From NCBI GenBank assembly GCA_024236495.1, contig JACKKJ010000001.1, forward strand, positions 124,001 to 188,000: a stretch of 64,000 bases of DNA, given 5' to 3'. The stretch comes from Paracoccaceae bacterium. GTDB lineage: Bacteria; Pseudomonadota; Alphaproteobacteria; Rhodobacterales; Rhodobacteraceae. The notes under the pieces are model-generated. The model was not told the origin of the DNA. It saw only the letters and a list, made by a program, of their open reading frames with translations, and searched no databases. Shown here in pieces: positions 33,002 through 41,596 of the stretch; the first letter of the stretch is position 1, and the number at the start of each line of letters is the position of its first letter. Both the position numbers and the translations under genes were made by a program.

Positions 33002-33017
33002 TGCAATTTTTCTTGCA
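33002..33017. promoter_or_regulatory. Operator A, TGCAA-N6-TTGCA
   Basis: A perfect inverted repeat TGCAA (33002-33006)/TTGCA (33013-33017), upstream of the transporter promoter. It matches operators B (39633) and C (44320), and about 29 bp around it are clearly similar to site B. The likely binder is the RpiR protein encoded at 43368-44234. Confidence 0.65.
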
Positions 33018-33106
33018 AGAATTGGGTGCTTGCCAAAGAACCGATCGGCGATGGACCGGGGTTTCGGCGCGACGCAGAGGCGGCGGTGCAGACCGCCGCG
33101 TTTCGC

Positions 33107-33925
33107 CTATGCAACAAGCAGCGACCCAACATAGTCCAGACTGGCCCGCAAACGGCCTGGCAGTTCGGGGTCGTTCTGGACGGCCGGGCTGAATGGCTCC
33201 ATCGACACGAACCCATCGTAGCCCGCGTTCTGCAGCGCCTTGATCTGGGCGACATTGCCGACCCGGTCATCGACAAAGACCAGGCCGCGATCCGGCTCAA
33301 GCAGGTCTTTGGGGGCAAGGTCCCTACGCGCGATGCCGGACATGTGCATCAGGCCGATCCGCTCCGGGAACAGGTGTTTGTCACCACATCGGAAGAACTG
33401 GAACGTATCATGGCAAAGAGCGTAGGCGTCCCAGCCGTCAATGTCCGTCACCGCCGCGACCGCCATCCCCTGACGCTTCATCGTCGAGCCTTTCATGCCC
33501 AGCGGTTCGACATAGCCGGTGACACCGTGGTTCAGGAGGATCGGCCGAAGATGGCGCAGCCCGGCGCGAAGGTTGCGTTCCTTGTCCGCCTCGGACCAGC
33601 CGTGACCTTCGTCGTGAACCGGACAAAGCACCACGCCCGGCGCGCCAAGCGCGGCGGCGTAGGAGACGATCGCTTCGGCCTCGTCCGCGCGCTCTGCCGT
33701 CCAGTCGTTGAAGCGTTGCAATGCATTGACCGAGGCAACCGACAGGCCGGCCGCGTCAAGCCGGGCGCGAACGTCGGCCGCGGGCGTTCCGTCGGCGAAT
33801 TCGCGACCCTCGATATCGTTGCGGATCTCGATCGCCTCGACACCGACGGCGGTGGCGAGGGCGATGAATTCCTTCAACGGCAGTTGTGGCGCGCAGGTGC
33901 GGTTCAAGGCAAGTCGAAGTGGCAT
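33107..33925 (-). CDS. TIM-barrel isomerase, IolI-like (2-keto-myo-inositol isomerase family)
   Basis: 272 residues of the AP-endonuclease-2/xylose-isomerase-like fold. The spacing of VEAIEIRND, SVNALQRFND, VEPLG, ALCHDTFQFFRCGD, LMHMSGI and FVSMEPFSP follows IolI (EIR, NALxxFN, EF/EP, DSFH, H-x-D, VSVELF), including the metal-binding Glu/Asp/His set. IolI interconverts 2-keto-inositols, which suits the iol genes upstream. It is the last gene of the minus-strand catabolic operon and ends before the transporter promoter. Confidence 0.75.
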   Translation of the reverse strand: MPLRLALNRTCAPQLPLKEFIALATAVGVEAIEIRNDIEGREFADGTPAADVRARLDAAGLSVASVNALQRFNDWTAERADEAEAIVSYAAALGAPGVVLCPVHDEGHGWSEADKERNLRAGLRHLRPILLNHGVTGYVEPLGMKGSTMKRQGMAVAAVTDIDGWDAYALCHDTFQFFRCGDKHLFPERIGLMHMSGIARRDLAPKDLLEPDRGLVFVDDRVGNVAQIKALQNAGYDGFVSMEPFSPAVQNDPELPGRLRASLDYVGSLLVA

Positions 33926-33951
33926 GTCACGAATCCTGTGAAAATCGCGTG

Positions 33952-34266
33952 TCAGGTGAAGCGCGTGGAACGCGGAACGATGGAAGGCGACACTCCATCG
34001 CCGTGTGGCACCGATGCGACCTTTGGTCCGGAAGTCGCCGTCGCCACATAGCCGTCACCGGCGGGGGCGCCAGCGGCGCCCGGTGGTTCAGGATCAGTGC
34101 CGTCGGACCGGTATGGACCAATGCATTCCCCAAGAGCGCTTCGACACAGGAGATCACCCGTGTCGCGGTTCGCCGCGAGGGGGGCATCCGCTGTTTCCGT
34201 CCGCGGGATGCGAACATGCCCGGCACCCGTTGCGCCGGTACCGATGATGCCGGCGGCGATGCTCAT
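33952..34266 (-). pseudogene. Decayed Gfo/Idh/MocA oxidoreductase gene
   Basis: The ATG at 34266 overlaps the stop of the upstream Gfo/Idh gene (ATGA) and the first residues, IAAGIIGTGATGAGHVRI then ETADAPLAA, match the N-terminal Rossmann motif of inositol-dehydrogenase-like proteins (compare GVIGTGVMGADHVR). Homology fades after about 45 residues, and the frame ends at about 104 residues against a family length of about 330-370. The core and C-terminal domain are gone. This fills most of the 337-bp gap before the IolI-like gene. Confidence 0.6.
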
Positions 34267-35381
34267 GTCACGTCAAGCCAGTGCTTTTCGCGGCTCGACG
34301 CCTGAATCGTCTCGACCAGCGTCTGGATGCGAAGCCCCTTGCGGAAGTTGAAGGGTTCCGGCGACTTTCCGGCGATGGCGTTGACGTATCCCGCGACCTC
34401 GATCGCCTTGAGATCGTTGAAGCCAAGCTGATGGCCGGGCGCAACGCAGAACAGCCCGTAGGGGGCGTGGTCGGGGCCTGCCTCGATACGGCGAAACCCC
34501 TGTCGCCCCCTGGCGTCGTCTGTGTTGAAGAAATTGAGGACGTTGAAGTGCTCCTGGCTGAAGGCCAGCGCTCCCTTGGTCCCGTAGACCTCGAAGTCGT
34601 GCTGCATCTTGCGGCCGGTCGCAATCCAGTTGCCCTCGATACTGCCCGTGGCGCCGCTTTCGAACCGCAGGAAGGCGCGACCTATGTCATCGACCTCTAC
34701 CTTGCGGGTTGCGCCCTTTCCGTCCGGACGCTCTTGGATCACCGTCACGCAGTCGCCCATGACGCTGGCAATCGGGCCGCACAGATATTCAGCGGTCGCC
34801 AGCGCGTGGCTGCCGATATCGGCCAGCGCCCCGCCGCCCGCGGGATCGTGGCGGAAGGTGAATGCGCCCGATGCATCGGCCATGTAGTCTTCGCAATGGA
34901 TGCCGCGATAGCCTCGGATCTCCCCCAGTTCGCCCGCGGCGATCATCTCTCTCGCAAGGCCCAACATGGGATTGCACAGATAGTTGAAACCGACCTGTGT
35001 CCTGACCCCGGCTGCTTCGGCCGCGTCGCTCATCTCCAGAGCGTCCTGCGCCAGAGGTGCCAATGGCTTCTCGCAGTAGACGTGCTTGCCCGCGCGGATT
35101 GCGGCCAGCGACATCTCCTTGTGGAGCGCGTTCGGGGCGGTGACGGAGATGACGTCAATATCGGGGTCTTCGACAAGATCCTGCCAGCGCGCGGTGCCCC
35201 GCGCAAAGCCCAGCCGACGCGCCGCCTCATCGGCGGCTTGCGGCGTGATGTCGGCGACGGTGCGCAGTTCAAGCTCGTAGGGAAGGTCGAAGACACGCGG
35301 TGCGGAGGTGAATCCGAAGACATGGGCCTTGCCCATGAAGCCGGTGCCGATAAGTCCTATGCGAAGCCTGGGTTTGGTCAT
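34263..35381 (-). CDS. Gfo/Idh/MocA family oxidoreductase (inositol-dehydrogenase-like)
   Basis: 372 residues: RIGLIGTGFMGKAHVFGF (NAD-binding), EKP motif KHVYCEKPLAPLA, and DPAGGGALADIGSHALATAEYL carrying the catalytic-type Asp/His. It resembles scyllo-inositol or related cyclitol dehydrogenases (IolW/IolX/IdhA-like). It overlaps the 2-hydroxyacid dehydrogenase gene by 4 nt upstream and the decayed paralog downstream. The exact cyclitol or sugar cannot be read from sequence. Confidence 0.85.
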   Translation of the reverse strand: MTKPRLRIGLIGTGFMGKAHVFGFTSAPRVFDLPYELELRTVADITPQAADEAARRLGFARGTARWQDLVEDPDIDVISVTAPNALHKEMSLAAIRAGKHVYCEKPLAPLAQDALEMSDAAEAAGVRTQVGFNYLCNPMLGLAREMIAAGELGEIRGYRGIHCEDYMADASGAFTFRHDPAGGGALADIGSHALATAEYLCGPIASVMGDCVTVIQERPDGKGATRKVEVDDIGRAFLRFESGATGSIEGNWIATGRKMQHDFEVYGTKGALAFSQEHFNVLNFFNTDDARGRQGFRRIEAGPDHAPYGLFCVAPGHQLGFNDLKAIEVAGYVNAIAGKSPEPFNFRKGLRIQTLVETIQASSREKHWLDVT

Positions 35382-36358
35382 TTCACGGTATCCCTTGTGC
35401 CACTCAGGGCGGCTGCATTCACGACAAGCGCCGGGTCAAGCCGGCCTGCAAAGAAATCGAGCACGTTCTGGACCGAGGCAACGGCCATCCGCTCTGCCGC
35501 CTCTGCCGTCAGTCCTGCGACATGCGGCGTCAGGATGACCTGATCGAAGGCAAGAAGCGGGTGATCGGGGCCCGGCGGCTCGGTGTCAAACACGTCGATC
35601 CCCGCTGCGCCGATCTGGCCGCTTGCCAGGGCGGCGGCAAGCGCTGCCTCGTCCACGATACCGCCCCTCGCGGTATTGATGACGATGGAACCCCGTTTCA
35701 TCGCAGACAGTTCCGCCGCCCCAAGGATCGGGCGGTCAGCCTTGGGCAGATTGACCGACACGACATCGGCCCAGGCCAGCCCGTCGATCAGGCTCGCCGC
35801 TGGCCCTGCCTCGCATTCCGGCCAGCCCTGCGACAGAAGAAAAGGGTCGTGGGCGCGAACGTCCATTCCGAAGAGCGCAGCCATTCGCGCCAGGTTCCGG
35901 CCGATCCGGCCGAAGCCGATGACAAGCAGACGCTTTCCTGAGACTTCACCTGCCTCAAGCATGTTGCGCCAGCCCCAGTGGCCTGTTCGCACTGCGGCAT
36001 CCGCCCGATGAAGGCGCTTCACCGAGGCAAGGATCAGCATCATCGCATGTTCCGCGACCGACACGCTGTTCACGTCCCCGACGACGCAAAGCGGGATCCC
36101 CCGCGCGTTCAGCGCATGGACATCCACAGCGTCATATCCGACGCCATGCCGCGAGACGATCTTCAATCGCCCGCCCGTGGCGATCGTGGGCCCGGTCATG
36201 GGTTGGGTACGGATCACCACGGCGTCGGCCGCCCGCAAATGGGGGGCGTAGCTTTCCTCGCTGATCTCCTCGATGTGGGTGTAGGTCACGCCGGGTGTCC
36301 GCTCCAGAAGCGCCAGGCCAGCCGGGTGCAGCTTTCCCGCGATCAGGATATGCCGCAT
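35378..36358 (-). CDS. D-isomer-specific 2-hydroxyacid dehydrogenase
   Basis: 326 residues: substrate domain, then the NAD motif LLVIGFGRIGRNLARMAALF and the catalytic Arg/Glu/His set in SVNLPKADRPILGAAELS, NTARGGIVDEAALAAAL and VILTPHVAGLT. It reduces a 2-oxo acid to a D-2-hydroxy acid, or the reverse. The start overlaps the aldolase stop by one base (TGATG). In context it may process the oxo-acid released by the aldolase. Confidence 0.88.
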   Translation of the reverse strand: MRHILIAGKLHPAGLALLERTPGVTYTHIEEISEESYAPHLRAADAVVIRTQPMTGPTIATGGRLKIVSRHGVGYDAVDVHALNARGIPLCVVGDVNSVSVAEHAMMLILASVKRLHRADAAVRTGHWGWRNMLEAGEVSGKRLLVIGFGRIGRNLARMAALFGMDVRAHDPFLLSQGWPECEAGPAASLIDGLAWADVVSVNLPKADRPILGAAELSAMKRGSIVINTARGGIVDEAALAAALASGQIGAAGIDVFDTEPPGPDHPLLAFDQVILTPHVAGLTAEAAERMAVASVQNVLDFFAGRLDPALVVNAAALSGTRDTVK

Positions 36359-37167
36359 CAGTAGGCCCCCTTTTCCGTGCTGCCCGCGGCCGTGTCCGTC
36401 AGCTTGCGAAAGCCCGCCACGGCTGCCCCGGCGGCGGCGGCAAGAAACCGGCTGTCACCGCCGACCGTGGTCATGTCGAAGCCCCAGCCGATCGCGCGGG
36501 CGGCATAGTCGGGCGTCCCGCAATGCAGCGCGGCCCGGATGCCGTTGTGCCTGCAGGCCGCGACGATCATCTGCAACGCTCCGATCATCTCGGGTTCTTC
36601 ACGATCGAAGCCGGGGGCAAGCCGGCCCTCGGTCAGCGACAGGGTCAGATCCGCAGGCCCGACATAGATGCCGTCCAGACCCGGCGTCGCGGCGATGGCA
36701 TCGAGATTGGACATGCCCTCCGCCGTCTCGATCATGGCGAAGGCAAGGATGTTGTCGTTCGCCTCGCCGGCGTAGTTTGGCCCTGCCGCGAAGGAGACCC
36801 GGGTCGGACCGAAACTGCGCTGGCCGCGCGGCGGATAGCGCATGTAGCTGACAAAGCGCGCGGCCTCCTCGGCCGTGTTCACCATCGGGCAAATGATCCC
36901 GTAGGCACCCGCGTCAAGCGCCTTCATGATCACACCGGGTTCCAGCCAGGGTACACGGGCCATCAGTGTTGCGCCGCTTGCCCTCATCGCCTGGAACATC
37001 GGCAGCAGGGCGGCATAGTCCAGCGCCCCGTGCTGCATGTCGATGGTGATGCTGTCGAAACCCTGCGCCGCCATGATTTCCGCGGTGAAGGGATTGCCGA
37101 TGGAGCACCAGCCGTTGATCGTGGGCCGGCCTTCGGACCAAAGCTGTTTCAGTCGGTTCGCAATCAT
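36358..37167 (-). CDS. HpcH/HpaI-family class II aldolase
   Basis: About 269 residues of the 2-dehydro-3-deoxyglucarate/4-hydroxy-2-oxoheptanedioate aldolase family: FDSITIDMQHGALDY with the catalytic His, RVPWLEPGVIMKALDAGAYG (Arg and Lys), metal-ligand Glu in FAMIETAEGMSNLDAI, and GIYVGPADLTLSL (second metal Asp). It cleaves a 2-oxo-4-hydroxy acid to pyruvate and an aldehyde. The ATG at 37167 overlaps the aldehyde dehydrogenase stop (ATGA); a GTG at 37173 is possible. This class of aldolase is not part of the textbook inositol route. Confidence 0.88.
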   Translation of the reverse strand: MIANRLKQLWSEGRPTINGWCSIGNPFTAEIMAAQGFDSITIDMQHGALDYAALLPMFQAMRASGATLMARVPWLEPGVIMKALDAGAYGIICPMVNTAEEAARFVSYMRYPPRGQRSFGPTRVSFAAGPNYAGEANDNILAFAMIETAEGMSNLDAIAATPGLDGIYVGPADLTLSLTEGRLAPGFDREEPEMIGALQMIVAACRHNGIRAALHCGTPDYAARAIGWGFDMTTVGGDSRFLAAAAGAAVAGFRKLTDTAAGSTEKGAY

Positions 37168-38603
37168 GCCCACACCATCTGGCTGGATTTGACGTCAAGG
37201 TAGTCGCGGATGCCCTCGACCCCGCCCTCCCGGCCCATGCCGGAATGGTTGGTGCCGCCGAACGGCGCCTCGCTGGCCGCCATCGCGAAGGAGTTGATGC
37301 CGACCATTCCCGCCTTCAGCGCCGCGACGGTCCGGCGCGCCCGTGCAGGATCACGCGTGAAGGCATAGGCAGAAAGGCCCATGTCGCAGGCGTTGGCACG
37401 GGCAAGCACTTCGTCCTCTGACCTGAACCGGGCGACGGCGGCAATCGGCCCGAAGTTCTCCTCCGCCATGACGGGCATGCCGTCCGTGCAGTCGGTCAGC
37501 ACCGTCGGCTGGAAGAAGTGCCCCGCATTGAAGCCGGGCGCCCGGTTGCCGCCGGTGGCTATCGTCGCGCCGGCCGCAACCGCGCCCGCCACGATCCTTT
37601 CCATCCCGGCGAGCCGGCCCGCATTGATCAACGGCCCCATCCCGACCGCCGGATCAAGGCCGTCGCCGAGCCTGATCGCCTGCGCCCGCGCGACAAAGCC
37701 CTCGACGAAGGCATCGTGCAGGCTTTCATGGACATAGAAGCGGTCGCCGGTCACGCAGACCTGTCCCGCATTGGCGTACTTTGTCGGCACAGCAGCATTC
37801 AGCGCTGCATCAAGGTCGGCATCGTCATAGACGATCACCGGGGCGTTGCCGCCCAGTTCCATCGACACCTTCTTCAGCGTGTCTGCCGCGTCACGGATCA
37901 TCTGCTGGCCGACCCGGGTCGAACCCGTCAGCGAAACCTTGCGGACCGCTTGGGAGGCCATCAGCGGCGCATAGGTCGCGTCGGTCGGCCCGATCACAAG
38001 ATTGACCGCGCCGGCAGGCAACCCTCCTGCCCGGCAGCAATCGACCAGCACCATCGCGACACCAGGCGTTTGCGATGATGGGCGGACGACGACCGAACAA
38101 CCCGCGGCAAGGGCCGGGGCGACCTTGCGCGCGACAAGGGCCGCCGGAAAGTTCCACGCGGTGAAGGCCGCGACGATGCCGACAGGTTCATGATGGATTT
38201 CGAACCGCCCGCCCGGCACCCGGGATTCGACGATCCGACCATAGATGCGCCGCGCCTCTTCGGCATACCAGCGGAACTGATCGATGCTCAGGCCCCACTC
38301 TCGCTGCGACTGCGCGATCGGCTTGCCGGTCTCAAGGCTGATCATGCGTGCGGCCTCGTCCGTGCGGCGCAGCATTTCATCCGCGATCCGGTGCAGGGCG
38401 TCGGCGCGGGAAAAGGCCGATGCGGCGGCCCAGGCGGCAAGCCCGTCTGCGGCCGAGGCCAACGCCATCTCTGTATCCGCGACAGAGGCAACAGGGCAGT
38501 CGCCAAGCGATCGCTCGCTCACCGGGCTGAGGACCGGGGATGTCGCCCCTGTCGCGCCGGGTTGCCACGCGCCGCCAATGAAAAGTCCGAAACGTCCATA
38601 CAT
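37164..38603 (-). CDS. NAD(P)-dependent aldehyde (succinate-semialdehyde-type) dehydrogenase
   Basis: 479 residues: VAAFTAWNFPAALVARKVAP, Glu in KVSMELGGNAPVIV, catalytic Cys in YANAGQVCVTGDRFYV, and ENFGPIAAVARF. The sequence is nearest to succinate/glutarate-semialdehyde dehydrogenases. It probably oxidises the aldehyde formed by the aldolase encoded next. The start overlaps the iolG stop by one base (TGATG), and the stop overlaps the aldolase start. Confidence 0.88.
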   Translation of the reverse strand: MYGRFGLFIGGAWQPGATGATSPVLSPVSERSLGDCPVASVADTEMALASAADGLAAWAAASAFSRADALHRIADEMLRRTDEAARMISLETGKPIAQSQREWGLSIDQFRWYAEEARRIYGRIVESRVPGGRFEIHHEPVGIVAAFTAWNFPAALVARKVAPALAAGCSVVVRPSSQTPGVAMVLVDCCRAGGLPAGAVNLVIGPTDATYAPLMASQAVRKVSLTGSTRVGQQMIRDAADTLKKVSMELGGNAPVIVYDDADLDAALNAAVPTKYANAGQVCVTGDRFYVHESLHDAFVEGFVARAQAIRLGDGLDPAVGMGPLINAGRLAGMERIVAGAVAAGATIATGGNRAPGFNAGHFFQPTVLTDCTDGMPVMAEENFGPIAAVARFRSEDEVLARANACDMGLSAYAFTRDPARARRTVAALKAGMVGINSFAMAASEAPFGGTNHSGMGREGGVEGIRDYLDVKSSQMVWA

Positions 38604-39613
38604 CAGGCGATCTCCCTCACAGCCACAAGGCGCCCCTCGGCGACCGACTTCAACGCCGCCTCGGCCAGGACAAGCGCCATGCGCCCATCTTCGAACCCGA
38701 CCGAAGGGGCGCGCGCGCCTTCGATCGCGTCGACGAATTCGGTGATCTCGGCATCGAACGCTTCCCGATAGCGCTCGATGAAGAAATTCAGCAGCGGCTC
38801 CGCCCGATTGGTGAAGCGCGCGGAGTGCAGCGTCATCTCGTGCGGTCGACGATTGCCTGAAATCGCCATGCCCCCGCTGCCCAGCGCCTCGACGCGCTGG
38901 TCGTAACCGTAGGTCGCCCGGCGCGAGTTCGTGATGATGGCCTGCTTGCCGCCTGACGTGGTCAGCACCACCGTGACCGTATCGTGGTCGTCAAGACGTT
39001 CCATCAGCGCAGGATCGACCAGACGCGAACCGGTGGCAAAGACATGGGTCACTTCCTCGTTCAGGATGAACCGCGCCATGTCGAGATCGTGGATGGTCAT
39101 GTCCCGAAGGATCCCGCCGGAAACCTTCAGATAAGCCTCCGGCGCCAACCCCGGATCGCGCGACGTGATGACGACCTGATGCAGTTCACCGATCTCCCCC
39201 GCCTCGATGGCGCGACGCACCGCGCGATGGCCGGGATCGAAACGGCGAACGAAGCCAAGCTGGACAGGAACCGTCGTTCCCGCGATCGTCGCGGCGCAGC
39301 GATTGACCCGCTCCAGCGAAAGATCGACGGGCTTTTCGCAAAGTACCGGCTTTCCCGAGGCCACGGCCATTTCCAGAAGGTCGGCATGGGTGTCCGTCGC
39401 GGTCGCGATCAGCACCGCATCCACCTCCGCAGAGGCGAACACAGCTTCCGCCGAGGGGAAGACGGGCGCGCCGGTTCCCGCCGAGACGGCGGCGGCGGCA
39501 GGTGCATGAATGTCCTGCACGCCGGCCAGGGCGGCGCGCGGATGCGCGGCGATGTTCGCGGCATGCATCGCGCCAATTCGCCCGCAGCCAAGCACAGCAA
39601 TCCGGATCATCAT
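38603..39613 (-). CDS. iolG: Inositol 2-dehydrogenase
   Basis: 336 residues of the Gfo/Idh/MocA family, with close IolG features: RIAVLGCGRIGAMHAANIAAH, VLCEKPVDLSLERV, QLGFVRRFDPGHRAVRRAIE, and GGILRDMTIHDLDMARFIL with catalytic Asp/His. IolG oxidises myo-inositol to 2-keto-myo-inositol with NAD. GGAGGGGGA stands directly before the ATG pair at 39613/39610. It is the first gene of a tightly overlapping seven-frame operon and is divergent from iolD, with operator B between them. Confidence 0.9.
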   Translation of the reverse strand: MMIRIAVLGCGRIGAMHAANIAAHPRAALAGVQDIHAPAAAAVSAGTGAPVFPSAEAVFASAEVDAVLIATATDTHADLLEMAVASGKPVLCEKPVDLSLERVNRCAATIAGTTVPVQLGFVRRFDPGHRAVRRAIEAGEIGELHQVVITSRDPGLAPEAYLKVSGGILRDMTIHDLDMARFILNEEVTHVFATGSRLVDPALMERLDDHDTVTVVLTTSGGKQAIITNSRRATYGYDQRVEALGSGGMAISGNRRPHEMTLHSARFTNRAEPLLNFFIERYREAFDAEITEFVDAIEGARAPSVGFEDGRMALVLAEAALKSVAEGRLVAVREIA

Positions 39614-39632
39614 TCCCCCTCCGATTCACTTT

Positions 39633-39648
39633 TGCAATATTCATTGCG
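39633..39648. promoter_or_regulatory. Operator B, TGCAA-N6-TTGCG, in the iolG/iolD divergence
   Basis: TGCAA (39633-39637)/TTGCG (39644-39648) carries one mismatch from the symmetric consensus. Its N6 centre (39638-39643) coincides with the -10 of the iolG promoter, and its right half overlaps a -35-like TTGCGT for iolD. That is a direct-repression geometry for both directions. Confidence 0.65.
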
Positions 39649-39666
39649 TCAAACGACTATTGTCAA
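39638..39666 (-). promoter_or_regulatory. Promoter of the iolG operon
   Basis: On the minus strand TTGACA (39666-39661), 17-bp spacer, TGAATA (39643-39638). For iolD on the plus strand TACAAT (39669-39674) is a fair -10, with TTGCGT (39644-39649) 19 bp upstream. Confidence 0.6.
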
Positions 39667-39718
39667 CATACAATGCATGAGACTATGCTCTCGGCGCAAT
39701 CCGACGGGAGGAGACAGT

Positions 39719-41590
39719 ATGGAACGCTCGACGATTCGCCTGACGATGGCGCAGGCGCTGGTGCGCTGGCTCACGGCACAGTGGACCGAGATCGATGGCC
39801 AGAAAGTGCCGCTTTTCGGTGGCGTTTTCGCGATCTTCGGCCATGGCAACGTGACCTGCCTTTCCGAAGCGCTGGAGAGCGTGCAGGGCCAGCTTCCGAC
39901 ATGGCGCGGACAGAACGAGCAATCGATGGCGCTTGCCGCCATCGGCTATGCGAAGGCCAAGCGACGCAGGCAGATCATGATCGCGACATCGTCCATCGGG
40001 CCCGGCGCGCTGAACATGGTCACGGCGGCGGGCACGGCACACGCGAACCGCCTGCCGGTCCTGCTGATCGCGGGCGACACCTTCACCAACCGCCTGCCCG
40101 ATCCGGTGCTGCAGCAGGTTGAGCATTTCAACAACCCGGCCGTCACCGCAAACGACGCCTTCAAGGCCGTCACCCGCTACTGGGACCGGATCACCCACCC
40201 GGCGCAGATCATCCCGTCGCTGCCGCAGGCGGTGGGCGCGATGCTCGACCCCGCCGATTGTGGCCCGGCCTTTCTGGCCCTGCCACAGGACACGCAGGAG
40301 ATCGCCTTCGACTACCCGGCCGAGTTCTTCGAGGAGAGGGTCTGGTCGATCCCCCGCCCGCGCCCCGACCGAAAGGCCGTCGCCGACGCCGCCGCCTTGC
40401 TAAAGACCGCGAAGAAGCCGCTGATCATCGCGGGCGGCGGCGTGCGATATTCCGGCGCCGAAGGCACGGTGGCCCGTTTCGCCGCCGACCACGGCATCCC
40501 GGTGGTCGAAACCATCGCCGGCAAGGGCGGCCTTACCCATCACCATCCGGTGCATGCCGGCCCCATCGGCATCATCGGATCGACTTCGGCGAACGCGCTT
40601 GCGGCAGAGGCGGACGTGATCCTGGCCATCGGCACCCGGCTGCAGGACTTCACGACCGGGTCGTGGACGGCCTTTGCCCGCGATGCCCGCTTCATCAGCA
40701 TCAACGCCGCGCGGTTCGATGCGCTGAAGCACCGGTCGCTGGCCGTGGTCGGCGACGCACTGGAAGCGGTCGAGGAATTGCAGTCGCATCTTGGGGCCTG
40801 GAAGGCACCGGCGGGCCACCTGCCACGTGCCAAGGCGTTGTTTGACGAATGGGACAAGCTTCTGGACGAACACCAGACCCCGACCAACGCCCCGATCCCG
40901 ACCTATGCCCAGGTGGTCAACGTCGTGAACCGGGCCGCGGGCGAAAAGGACACGCTGATCGCCGCCGCCGGGGGCATCCCGGGCGAGGTCGCGAAGGGCT
41001 GGAGGGTCAAGGCCCCGAACTCCTTCGACTGTGAATTCGGCTTCAGCTGCATGGGGTACGAGATCGCAGCCGGCTGGGGCTGTGCCATGGCGCAGGAGGG
41101 CCCCGGCGCGGTGGGCGGAACCCCGATCGTCATGCTGGGCGACGGCACCTACATGATGATGAACTCCGACATCTATTCGGCGGCCCTGACCGGCCACAGG
41201 ATGATCGTTGTGGTCTGTGACAACGGCGGCTTTGCGGTGATCAACCGTCTTCAGCAGTTCAAGGGCGTGCCGGGCTTCAACAACCTGCTTGCCGATTGCA
41301 GGATCAAGGACCCCGCAAATCCGTTGCATGTCGATTTCGCGGCCCACGCCCGGGCGATGGGTGCGCACGCCCGCCATGTCGAAAGCCTCGCCGACCTTGA
41401 AGAGGCCATGAAATGGGCGCAGGGCAACGATGGACCGACCGTCATCTCCATCGTTTCGGATGCCTATGCATGGGTTCCCGGCGATGCCGATTGGGACGTA
41501 GGGGTCCCCGAAGTGTCGGATCGCGACCGCGTACAGGCCGCACGCAGGCATCAGGATGAAATCCGCGCCAGGCAGCGCGTTGGAGTGTGA
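39719..41590 (+). CDS. iolD: 3D-(3,5/4)-trihydroxycyclohexane-1,2-dione acylhydrolase
   Basis: A 623-residue ThDP enzyme that opens the inositol-derived ring to 5-deoxy-glucuronate. N-terminal PYR domain (FAIFGHGNVTCLSEALE, WRGQNEQSMALAAIGYAKA), central domain, and C-terminal ThDP-binding GDGTYMMMNSDIYSAALTGH ending in VVCDNGG. Length and sequence are typical for IolD and differ from acetolactate synthase. GGGAGGAG stands 6 nt before the ATG at 39719. It heads the plus-strand iolD-iolE-SDR set. Confidence 0.94.
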   Translation: MERSTIRLTMAQALVRWLTAQWTEIDGQKVPLFGGVFAIFGHGNVTCLSEALESVQGQLPTWRGQNEQSMALAAIGYAKAKRRRQIMIATSSIGPGALNMVTAAGTAHANRLPVLLIAGDTFTNRLPDPVLQQVEHFNNPAVTANDAFKAVTRYWDRITHPAQIIPSLPQAVGAMLDPADCGPAFLALPQDTQEIAFDYPAEFFEERVWSIPRPRPDRKAVADAAALLKTAKKPLIIAGGGVRYSGAEGTVARFAADHGIPVVETIAGKGGLTHHHPVHAGPIGIIGSTSANALAAEADVILAIGTRLQDFTTGSWTAFARDARFISINAARFDALKHRSLAVVGDALEAVEELQSHLGAWKAPAGHLPRAKALFDEWDKLLDEHQTPTNAPIPTYAQVVNVVNRAAGEKDTLIAAAGGIPGEVAKGWRVKAPNSFDCEFGFSCMGYEIAAGWGCAMAQEGPGAVGGTPIVMLGDGTYMMMNSDIYSAALTGHRMIVVVCDNGGFAVINRLQQFKGVPGFNNLLADCRIKDPANPLHVDFAAHARAMGAHARHVESLADLEEAMKWAQGNDGPTVISIVSDAYAWVPGDADWDVGVPEVSDRDRVQAARRHQDEIRARQRVGV

Positions 41591-41596
41591 GAGAAA

